A stretch of DNA of 51,296 nt, from the NCBI GenBank assembly GCA_001600695.1, contig BCKQ01000020.1, positions 40,053-91,348 of the forward strand, read 5' to 3'. Position numbers and translations under genes: made by a program. Shown in pieces: positions 33,603 through 42,995 of the stretch. Origin of the DNA: Ascoidea asiatica. Lineage: Eukaryota > Ascomycota > Saccharomycetes > Ascoideales > Ascoideaceae. Under the pieces are notes generated by a model. It did not search any database and was not told the origin of the DNA. It was given only the letters and a program-made list of their open reading frames with translations. Position 1 is the stretch's first letter, and the number at the start of each line of letters is the position of its first letter.

Positions 33603-33850
33603 TGTTACACAAATCACATTTAATTTTGTTTATCAAAGTTTGGGATAATAATTATTATTATTAATTTAATACGAGAAGCAAGTGATATTTATCAGAAAAA
33701 ATATCTACCATATAGAATCGAAAATTAATTACAAGCAACAAAGTTTACCCAAAATAAGTAATACCGCTCTGTATATTAAGAACATGGTTAACCCAATCTA
33801 TAAAAACTAAAGGAGTTTATATATTGTAATCCATTTTAAGCTAAACTATC
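33603..33850 (+). repeat. Partial LTR-like repeat, family TGT(A/T)ACAC (right copy)
   Basis: This is the direct-orientation partner of 26820-27110, aligned best over the first 180 bases. TAGTGGTTAGCCCC near 33872 follows, which could be a leader or primer-binding region, but I cannot match it to a tRNA. Confidence 0.4.
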
Positions 33851-34502
33851 GCCAGTTCTATTTATTTTAATAGTGGTTAGCCCCATTTATCTGGATTGTG
33901 GAAACTGGTTGAAGGACCGCAAGCGTGAAACCATTATCAAGTTTAAGTTACAACTACTAACGTCATCGCGCAGATGGTTCAATGTAATTTTTCCAACTTC
34001 CAGTCTCAAATGGTTGGTCTGACGATATGTAAAAAAAGTGTGGCGGATATTGAGGAGATCCTAATATGTCAATGTATTAAACATATTTTCACTTATGACC
34101 TTACAACTACGGTGGATAATTTCTATTCAAAGCCATCTCATTTTCAGTCCTTGCAATCCCCCGGACCCGATTCCGTGCCATGATTTCTAAATTGAGAAAC
34201 TTTTAGCCATTAGATTGGAGTAATCAGGTAATTTTTACACGATTACTTACAATTACATCAGCATTCTAAGCACATTTCAACATTCGCAAAATTTTCAAAA
34301 CATTCAAGGGATAGGTTCTACTGTAGGGTCTTTAGAGTAAGAAAATAAAGATGCTAAAAATATACACGGTAGCAGGGTTTAAAAGTCTACCTGGATTGTT
34401 TCTTTCGGAAAATAGCTGAAATCATCAAGACCTTCAAACTGAATAATAAAAAAAATTAAAAAGTATAATCCAATTGGACTGGATAACGCAGAAACCTGTT
34501 AG
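33851..34502. other. DNA between the LTR-like repeat and the hAT relic
   Basis: A 69-residue frame at 33974-34183 shows no motif. This may be the 5' flank of the hAT element, but no terminal inverted repeat was identified. Confidence 0.35.
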
Positions 34503-36530
34503 AAAGCATTTTTTGCTAATGCAGACCTCAAAGCATCAGTTGCGAACAACAATTTATTGGCCTGCTTAATATGCCAGAAACATTACTCATGGTTGCAAAA
34601 ACTTTCAAATCTGATTAAACATTTGAAAGTGGAAGGTACCAACAAAATGAACTACCGACTTTATTTAAAAAACAGAATATTAGAAACTACAGCTGATAAC
34701 GAAATTGGAACGTACTTCGACTTTGCATCAAACTTGGCAATTCCTTATTCCAGCGAGACATTAAACATTTAACTAAATTACTTATTATTAATAACAGTTT
34801 ATGTTTTAGGTGCATTGATGATCCGTACTTTCGCTCAGTATTGAAATATAATTCATCATCGGGAAACTGTTTAATTAAAATCAATGATAGACTTGCATGC
34901 TCAAAAAAGATAAAATTGCAGGTACAATTGGTTCATCCCATTAGTTTTAAAGTATATTAAAGACGAAAATATTTTGATGTCAGTGACGTCTGAAGAAGGA
35001 CTAGTAGTGATCACAGCAGTTATATTGTAGTGGTTGGTCCTGTTCACATTCCCAAAAAAGCCAAACTGTTGCTACCAACATTTCATTACCATTGGCCCTT
35101 AAACCACTTGTGTCATCCGATAGAAATAGTCTCCCTGCCTCTATTGTGAAAGTATATGACAAAGCTCTGATTAAGGAGATCATTGGCATTACAACAGGTA
35201 ATGCTTCAGCGAACTACGTTATGATAAGAAAGCTCATCCAGGAACATATGTGTGGCTTCACTCCCAATGATATGCATGTGCGATGTCTTTGCCATACAAT
35301 TAACCTTATTGTTTGTGACTTTAAAAAAAAACTCCCTCCACAGCCATAAATCTTCTCCACCAGTGTCTACTCACTTTTCTCAATTTTAAATACATTCACG
35401 GAGGCTGTGATCCCCTGATCTTATTGATAAAATAAAAGAGCTATCATTGTTTTTCTAAGCACAAACAATAAGTGTCATATTTCCGGCACTGTGTCAGGAA
35501 TAGGGCTACTGCAACTCGTTTATACCAAATAATGTTTCTACAAGATGGAATACTACTCTCGGGATGATTAAGAGCTTTCTCCGTTTGAAAACACCTCTTC
35601 TTCAGTTTTTTGTTAGCACCGATGTGATGATTATGGCAGCCCAAAGAACAAAACTGTATTTTCTTGATTTTTCAGCTGGTGAGATTGACGAATTAGAGTT
35701 TGTAGTTGGAAGTTGGTTCCTTTTTAAAATTCACCGAGACTGCGAGAACTTCGCAATATCCTACCCTTTTTTGTTTTTATCGATGGTTCGTACAGATTGG
35801 AGCACATGTTAAAAGGGCCAAGACAACTTTGGAAACTAGCAGCAAAATTACAAATCAATTCACTGGCATCATGAAAGCATTTGCAAAAATATCTCTAAAA
35901 TACGCCAAATATTTTGCTTGATAAATCAAAAATATCATTGTTCTTATGGCTTGGTTGGTAATCCAGTGGTAAAATCGTTACTATCTATTGATCAATTAGC
36001 GATGTGTGTCAATGTTTAACAAGAGTCGTATCAAAGAAACAACATTCCGTCGGATATTGTAACGGGTGATGATATTGCTTTAAATACGTGTGACTTATTT
36101 GATCCGCTAACTATGTAGTTTGTGTTAGTAACAAAGAGACAGGCGCTTAATAATGCATCAAATCACGCTACAACACATGAGTCTGAAATGAATTTTTACT
36201 CTAAATGGGGCCATTTTACCTGTGAAAGTAAGTTCAAATCGTCCGTTACCAGCTTTATCTGCTTTGCTGATTTCGATTTTATAGATGTTTGGTATGGTAT
36301 CCGACGTGCGTTCCCGGTTCTTTATATTTTTGTGCTAAAGTTTGTCGCTGTGCAAGCTAGTAGCAAGTCGGCAGAAATGTTTTTTTTTCTATAAGCTAAC
36401 ATTGACCCTGACAATAGAACAAATTTTATGGATGAAACACTCGAATCCCATTTAATTCTCAAGTGCAACGCTGGAGCTGGATCTGTTGTTTTTGCAGACC
36501 GACTTCCTTCCCCAAGCGCCCTTTAAAAAT
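34503..36530 (+). pseudogene. hAT superfamily transposase relic
   Basis: Collinear plus-strand pieces cover most of a hAT transposase. A BED-type finger (ACLICQKHYSWLQKLSNLIK, with H following) lies at 34557-34640. A catalytic-core segment at 35092-35349 has the family's GNASANYVMIRKLIQEHM and RCLCHTINLIVCDFKKKL blocks. PNNVSTRWNTTLGMI at about 35525-35572 is the usual hAT RW motif. The C-terminal dimerisation block at 36180-36395 reads DVWYGIRRAFPVLYIFVLKF then VAVQASSKSAEMF, where functional copies have a PATS.PSER-like motif. HLILKCNAGAGSV follows after a TAA. At least five frame changes and stops make it inactive. Terminal repeats and 8-bp target duplications were not found. Confidence 0.8.
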
Positions 36531-37244
36531 TGCCTGAGATCGTATGTATTGCGGATGATATCCATCATAATCCACCCTTTGTCTTGGAGATATTCACCAT
36601 AGAATTATAAAGTCGGCTTGTTAGTATGTGACCAGGGGATATAATGTATAATTGTACAAGTTTATAAACCTATATCCTGTAAACACGGCTGTTGACGTCA
36701 GAACATGTGAATAGTTAAGTCTTTCCAAAAAAGTACTTTCAGGTAAAACAATTTTTGAACGGTATAAGGAGGCGAGCTCCTTCCGGCTAAAACAATTCAA
36801 ACTTATCAATAAACTACCATAACAATAGTTTTATGTTTTCATTTAAGTTCCCCAACATCTTGATTTTCTATCTTTTCTTCTTTCCCTACTCTTACCTTTT
36901 TACTAATAAGAAAAATTTTATGGAACTACAATATTCTTATGGCCTGTGCAGTTTCATCTGATTTGATTTCAAATAACATATTGAAATTAATTATCAACTT
37001 CAAATTTATTCAAAATTTCCTGAAACTAAATGTGTGGGTAAGTACTGGTCATGTGAAAGTTCATCGTAACATAACATAATAATATTATAAATAAAAAATA
37101 AGCCCAATAAAAATTTATTACACTTATCAGCCGAATTACAACTACTCCAGAAAAATCAAATATTATACAGGCGCTGCACCTCAATTATCCGGAAATACCT
37201 CTCTTAACCGTAGTTTTTTCTTCAAAATCATCTAATTTATACCG
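36531..37244. other. AT-rich flank of the hAT relic
   Basis: No open frame of note. One would expect the hAT right terminus within the first few hundred bases, but no inverted match to a left end was found. Confidence 0.4.
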
Positions 37245-37840
37245 TGTAGAAGAGTTTTGCATAGTTAACACACACCTTTTAACCGTAAAATTGGCCTTTT
37301 TTAATTGCGGTTAAAAAGTATTTTTGTATGAAAGCAAAGCTCATGCACCTCAAAATCCCGATAAAAAGGTTTAATTTCTTAACAGATTTCGATAATTATT
37401 TTGATAATTTAAGTTTTATACGAATCTATTTTCCAGCACTTTGTTTAGTATTATTTCTGCTAATTCACTAAATCCTATTTACTATTTATATTCTATAAAT
37501 CGTTTGATTTTTTTTGTTTTTTTTAGTTATTTGAATCATCGAATTTTTCCCTACTACATAAGATAGTAATATTAGCCTGCCCTTATCAATTAACGATATT
37601 CTAATTTATTTAAAATTTTCTTAAATTTATCCCCGTTTATTTTTACTACTAAATATTTTTGATTATTATTTTTTCTTCGAAATGTTTTATTCACTCTATT
37701 TATTTTAAGTTTTTGATTATAAATCACTGATGTGAGTATAGGCCTTTTAATTACATTACATATTAGTTTTATTAATTTATCTCCTGCTTTATGTTTATAA
37801 GAGGTTCAGTTGGGTGTGTACTCAGTCATGAAATCTCACA
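37245..37840 (+). repeat. LTR-like repeat, family TGTAG (right copy)
   Basis: Begins TGTAGAAGAGTTTTGC and ends ...CATGAAATCTCACA, about 596 bp. It aligns in direct orientation with 25425-26015, 11.8 kb away. The spacing and the mixed contents between the copies (a copia piece, a hAT relic, other LTRs) argue for two solo copies rather than the two ends of one element. Confidence 0.65.
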
Positions 37841-39728
37841 ACGGGCCTTGGAACCCTTGTAATCTGCACCTCCAATTACAACGGTAACGATACTCGGCGC
37901 CTCCATGGGATGGGTGATTGAAATGCCAAACTAATTACGAATTTTAAAATAAAAGAAGATAACAATAAAATTGGGCAGTCCATAGTTAAACTATTGTTAT
38001 GGAAATCTTTTAAATAAATTGTATTTTCGAAAGGTTGTAGTAAATTGATGCGAAAGAGCAGACACAACTTTGTGAACAACAGAAAGTATATTATTACGTT
38101 CATGGAGAGTGTCATACATGAACTTAGCTTATTGGAATTTGATTTATCAAATATGGTTTTTAAACCTATATAATTTTGATTGAACAAATTGATCAATTTT
38201 GGATCCTCTGCAATTATTAGATTTTAACTATAATTTGTTTTTGATTTTTGGTTTATTTTATTTTTGGTTTTTAGTTTGTTTAATTGACGTTCTTGTTGTG
38301 ACAATTAATGCATGTTGTGAAAGGGGTGCACAACTATGGTTTTTATTTTATTTCAAACAATATTGTGGATGGAAATGAATTCAAAAAGCCTTATCTTTAA
38401 AAGGCAAGTTCAATACTGTATGGTAAACTTATTTTTATTTTTTAAAGTTGGTAGCGTTTTAGTTACATTTCTGTTTTCTGAAAGAGAAAAAGTAATTTTT
38501 GGCTGAAAAGTGGAATTGGTTCATTGGTTTCTTGAATCACATGAAATGCAATTTGGTTAGACTTAATCACCTTTGAAGGTTGGTTTTAAAAAATGATTTT
38601 ATTATTGAGTTATTTGTTTGTTGGATTGAACTTTTATTTTTATTACTGCAAAGCTCGCTTGTGTTTGCCAGTTGTTTGGATTGGTGAGTTGGCTTATTCA
38701 CATTCAATTTTGTGTTATTTCGTTTCTCTGATTTGGTTAGCAATTTGAGTGTGATTTAGTTTTCAAATTAATTTGATTTTTTTTTTTACAAATTAATTTT
38801 GTTTTCAGATTGATATAAGTAAGTTAAAAACATTTTATTAAATTAATCTAATTTAGTTATTCGTTTTCAAAAATTTTCTTAGTTTATTATATATAATTGT
38901 TTATTATTTTATTTGCATTTAATAACAGTATTTCATTACTGTTGTTATTTTATCAATTTATTCTGTTAGTGAATCAAAGCTTTATTTAAGTTTACCTATT
39001 ACATTAAAGTATTTTTGAATGCCTGGTTTAGGTCTGGAAAAAGGAAGTAGCTTTTTGTTTTCACAAATCGTTTTCATAAATAGTAAAATTGAAATTTATT
39101 TTGATAATTAATGGATTACTGATTTATATAAAGGGGATAAATTATATATGACACATAATGCGGATTGACCTATTAGTGCTCAGTACAGACATTAAATTTC
39201 AACCTACGCCAAATTGATGTTTTCATAACTACAAACAACTGTCACATGTTGCAAAGGTCACATGCTCTGCCTGATTCCATTTGTCACAGAATGGCTTGTT
39301 GAACGTGATTTAAATGCTCCTATCCTAAATTTTTACCACTAATTGCAACAGAACCAAAAATTGGTTGAAGTTTGTTAGTTTTCCACGTGGATTTAATAAA
39401 TTTCCCAAAAGGGTTTTTAGTGCATAATCTCCCTTGGCATTTAGATATTTGTTATTAAACAAATATCTATTTTGCTAATTGGTGTTTTATTTTTGTAATA
39501 TTTTTTTACACTTGTTATAGAACAAAAAACACCTTTGTAAATGTTTGTTAAAGGGAGAAAATCTAAATTGTGATTATTGTTGTTAGTTCTCCAGCGATGT
39601 GATTCTAAAAATTTTGAGTAATATATATATATATTGGTTTAGAATTATTTACTGATAAAAATGTTTATTACTCAGTTTCAATTTTTTCTATAGATAATTA
39701 CAGTTGAAGTCAAGTATCCTTACAGAAA
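37841..39728. other. Upstream intergenic region of the J-domain gene
   Basis: T/G-rich on the plus strand from about 38.2 to 39.1 kb, with no credible ORF. It ends with a TATATATATATA run at about 39621-39633, roughly 95 bases before ATG 39729, a reasonable core promoter position. A long stem (39443-39468) is listed separately. Confidence 0.45.
39443..39468. repeat. Perfect 11-bp hairpin upstream of the J-domain gene
   Basis: AGATATTTGTT at 39443-39453 and AACAAATATCT at 39458-39468 are exact inverted copies with a 4-base loop. They lie 261 bases upstream of the J-domain start codon, either in the promoter or in a long 5' leader. Confidence 0.75.
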
Positions 39729-41447
39729 ATGATTTCTAATACTTTAAACTCAGATTTTCTTCCTAATAAGACTTCAAGGATAGATTCTTTTAATGAGAAC
39801 ATATATCCATTGTCAAGAGCTGAATTGTTTATTTATTTAAATTTACCTCCGAATACAACAGATTTATCGTTAGTAGAAAGAGAACATAAAAGGATTTTAT
39901 TGTTGATTCATCCAGATAGGATTTCCATCAAGAGTAAGGATAATCAGATATTGTTCAAAAGATATTATCCAGCATTTAAAAAACTTGAAATTGAATTGGT
40001 TCAGGTACAAATCGATAAAGAATTAAAACAAAAGGAAGTTATAAATCATGAAATCAGTTCGAAATTAATTTCAGATTTTACTCAAATAGCTGCCTCACAA
40101 CTATGTCAGCAGTCAAAGTTGAGCAATAAAGCAGATGAATTAAATTCTAAAATAGATAATATTGATAATAATTTTGATGATTCTAAAGATTATGATACTG
40201 ATAATAATATTTGCGAAGTTAATAGAAATAATGTTACTAAGTATTCAAATTTATCATCAACTTCGAATGTCAACCGAAATTCAACTTCAAGATTTAATAC
40301 CATTGACATAAAAACAGATTTCAAAAAAGTTTTAGATTCTTATAACAATTCATATAATGATAAAAGAAATAGTAGAACTAAAACTGTGAATTCTAGCATA
40401 TCAATTAACTCTAACAATTCAAATTTAAATCCTGATTTCTCAGGTCCATGCACAATTCAACAATTCATACATTATTATATTAAGAAATTGAATTATCAAT
40501 CTTTTCAAATTAATAATACTGAATATTTAAGAACTAAAACTAATTATTCCAAAGTTCCAAGAGGTGAAAGTGGTAATTGTACAATCCAAGCTTTATTTTT
40601 CAGATATAGATTATATTTTGATTATAAAGTATTAAATAAATCATCTTCTTTTGATAAAAAATATAAATTAAGGTATACTCTAGATTTATCTCAAATTCCA
40701 AAATTTAATATCATTAAAACTTTAATTTATAGATATGAAGAATTACCTTCAAAGCCTTTGAAATATAAATCATTTTTCACACATGCCTTTTTTGATATTA
40801 ATTTATTAGAATTTTCAGTTTTTAAAATCAAGTCTAACTTTCTATTTAAAAAAGATTATATCTCAAATCTCAATGATGATTATGATATTAATGAAAATAA
40901 AATTAATAATAATAATAATAATAAGAATAATAATAATAATAATAATAATTATAATTATAATAACAATAATGAAATTTTACATATAAATTCAAATTCAATA
41001 AAAATCAATCATTTATTTGATTCATCATCATTAAAAATTGAATTGAAAATTAATTCCATTAATTCACTTTTTAATCATTCTTTTTTAATTAGATCAAATG
41101 ATAATCATGAAGAATTAATTATAAAATCAAAAAAAAATTTTAAAGGTAATTTAGATTTTATTAAAAATAAAAAAATTTCTTTAAATTCAATTTTTTTATC
41201 AAATGATATTATTATTCCAAATATTTTAATTAGATTATTAGGTAGATTTATTTTAATTAATAATAAATTCATTTATAGAATTGAATTAAATCATTTTAAT
41301 AGAGAATATATTTATTCATTAAAGGATAAAATTTCAAATAATCAAATTGATAATATATATAATATTAAATCATATTCTGATTTTTTATCAAATACTAAAA
41401 ATGAATTTAAAGATATTGGTGATTTTATAATTGATTTTGAATATTAA
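39729..41447 (+). CDS. Asn-rich protein with a divergent N-terminal J domain
   Basis: An uninterrupted 572-codon frame. Residues about 28-95 resemble a DnaJ domain: SRAELFIYLNLPPNTTDLSL (helix I region), REHKRILLLIHPDR with the HPD loop at residues 61-63 (helix II and loop), and ILFKRYYPAFKKLEIEL (helix III). J domains stimulate Hsp70 ATPase through HPD, so this is probably an Hsp70 co-chaperone. A Ser/Asn/Asp-rich linker follows (residues 130-240). Next comes a more structured region (residues about 240-370) and an Asn run encoded by AAT repeats (about 40905-40975). The C-terminal 170 residues are hydrophobic/basic. No Cys-rich zinc domain, Gly/Phe region or membrane segment is evident, so it is not class I or II. 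The C-terminal part matches nothing I recognise. Start chosen as the first ATG, preceded by CAGAAA. Confidence 0.85.
   Translation: MISNTLNSDFLPNKTSRIDSFNENIYPLSRAELFIYLNLPPNTTDLSLVEREHKRILLLIHPDRISIKSKDNQILFKRYYPAFKKLEIELVQVQIDKELKQKEVINHEISSKLISDFTQIAASQLCQQSKLSNKADELNSKIDNIDNNFDDSKDYDTDNNICEVNRNNVTKYSNLSSTSNVNRNSTSRFNTIDIKTDFKKVLDSYNNSYNDKRNSRTKTVNSSISINSNNSNLNPDFSGPCTIQQFIHYYIKKLNYQSFQINNTEYLRTKTNYSKVPRGESGNCTIQALFFRYRLYFDYKVLNKSSSFDKKYKLRYTLDLSQIPKFNIIKTLIYRYEELPSKPLKYKSFFTHAFFDINLLEFSVFKIKSNFLFKKDYISNLNDDYDINENKINNNNNNKNNNNNNNNYNYNNNNEILHINSNSIKINHLFDSSSLKIELKINSINSLFNHSFLIRSNDNHEELIIKSKKNFKGNLDFIKNKKISLNSIFLSNDIIIPNILIRLLGRFILINNKFIYRIELNHFNREYIYSLKDKISNNQIDNIYNIKSYSDFLSNTKNEFKDIGDFIIDFEY
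40899..40972 (+). repeat. AAT trinucleotide repeat within the J-domain gene
   Basis: Runs of AAT, with a few AAG and TAT codons, encode a run of mostly Asn (NNNNNNKNNNNNNNN then YNYNNNN). It is length-variable in type but stays in frame here. Confidence 0.85.
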
Positions 41448-41866
41448 AATAAAATCTTAGCTTGAGAAAATTAAATTCAAAATTATATATGGCTTACAGT
41501 TATATAACCTAGAATTGTTTCAATTATTCTCATAAGAAATGGTTAAGTTTGAAATAAAACTAGTAACTAAGCAATAGGTAAGTTTATTTTTTACCTTGAG
41601 ATTTATTGATTATCAAATGGAACTGAAGACTTGTTAAAAAACACACTCCTTTAAAACTGAGAACAAGTACTGATCCTGCAGTTAGTTTAATTTAAATTAG
41701 ATATATAACATTTTCATTCTTAATAAGATAATAAGAGAATAAACTAAAATCATTGGTTTATTCTTCATATAACTTTGAAATCCTTTAAAAAATAATAACT
41801 TCTGATAGTCATTTACTCTGAATAAATTGAAATGCTATAAACCCATGCATATGGTCTCAGTCCTTC

Positions 41867-41872
41867 CACGTG
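41867..41872. promoter_or_regulatory. CACGTG site, candidate Pho4 site 1
   Basis: CACGTGG (41867-41873) matches the core bound by Pho4-type bHLH factors. In S. cerevisiae GIT1 is a known phosphate-starvation target of Pho4. The site is 1.1 kb from the GIT1-like start, far for a yeast promoter. Cbf1 uses the same core. Confidence 0.35.
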
Positions 41873-42012
41873 GCTAAGTAAAGTTTACTACCAAATAGCT
41901 TAAGTCCGAAGCCCGAGCAACTGCAGTCGGAATAAAACTTGAACTTGCTTATTTCGGAACATTTCAGCCCGGATTATTGCTGTTTAAGCTTTTGCCTCGG
42001 TTCCCCCGCGTC

Positions 42013-42018
42013 CACGTG
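42013..42018. promoter_or_regulatory. CACGTG site, candidate Pho4 site 2
   Basis: A second CACGTG (context TCCACGTGCGCC) lies 141 bases after the first and 978 bases before the GIT1-like ATG, within the same G+C-richer patch. A pair of sites is typical of Pho4 targets, but CACGTG also occurs in relic DNA in this window, so the evidence is modest. Confidence 0.35.
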
Positions 42019-42995
42019 CGCCTTGTGAAGGTTTTAACTTCTGCGCGCTGAACCCATTTGTGCTTCTGCGCAGAGGACTGGATAAACACTTCTTACACTT
42101 TTCAATTGTACAGCACTCAAGTTCTATTAACTAAGTGAAATTGCTTGAAGTGAAATAGACCTTTTTATATATTATTTTATTGCAAATCGCAATCAATAGC
42201 TTGTTTAATATTACTAATAGTAATGATTGATTCTCTAGGACTAAATCCAAATTTTGTGACCTTATCAGTTTAAAAGAATTTGAATTATTCCAGATAAAGC
42301 TTGAGCTGGTTTCATTATCTTTTTAGTATATTTTTTCTTTACATTCAATTTGCCGTATCAATATAATTTTACGCATATTTAAATCAAGCTAAATTTTTAA
42401 AAAATTCATTATCTAATCTATTTCTAAGATAATCAAGAATATGATACAAAAAATGATATAATTGCTATAACTTATACTCCGTAAAAAAACATTGCGAAAT
42501 ATTCTCTCAGAATTTAATATTTTCTACTCTCATTTTATAAATTTTATAATAAATTTTATATTTAATCAAATTGGATAACTAACTACTATTTTTATAATAA
42601 TAATTTCTTTTCTCTCTAAGAATATTACTTTGCTTGTAATAAACAGCAAGGAAACTGTATATTTTGAAAAAGAAAAGTAATATAAACACTATAAAATAAT
42701 GTTAAATAAGCTTTAAAATTAAAAAATGTGTTTTAATATGTCTCAAATTTTGATTTTAAGTTTCTTTAATTATCTTTAGAAGTAATTCATTACTCTTTTA
42801 TTTGCTATCTAGAATTTCATAATATATTTTCTAGAATATAAATACTTATAAGTAAGTAAGTATATAAAGCTCATTAATACCTTTTATTTATCATTTCAAT
42901 CCTATTTCTTATATCAAAATATATAATTATTTTGTTTTATTTACTCCAACTAATTTTATTTTTTATTTCCTAATAATTAACATATATAAAATATA

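Larger units (their letters stand above)
41448..42995. promoter_or_regulatory. Intergenic region upstream of the GIT1-like gene
   Basis: 1.5 kb, unusually long before a yeast gene. About 41860-42090 is distinctly more G+C-rich than the rest and contains two CACGTG sites and GCGCGC/GCGCAG words. The 850 bases next to the gene are almost pure AT, with many TATA-like words (for example about 42850-42865 and 42980-42990). The AT-rich part may be a nucleosome-poor leader and core promoter. Confidence 0.45.
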
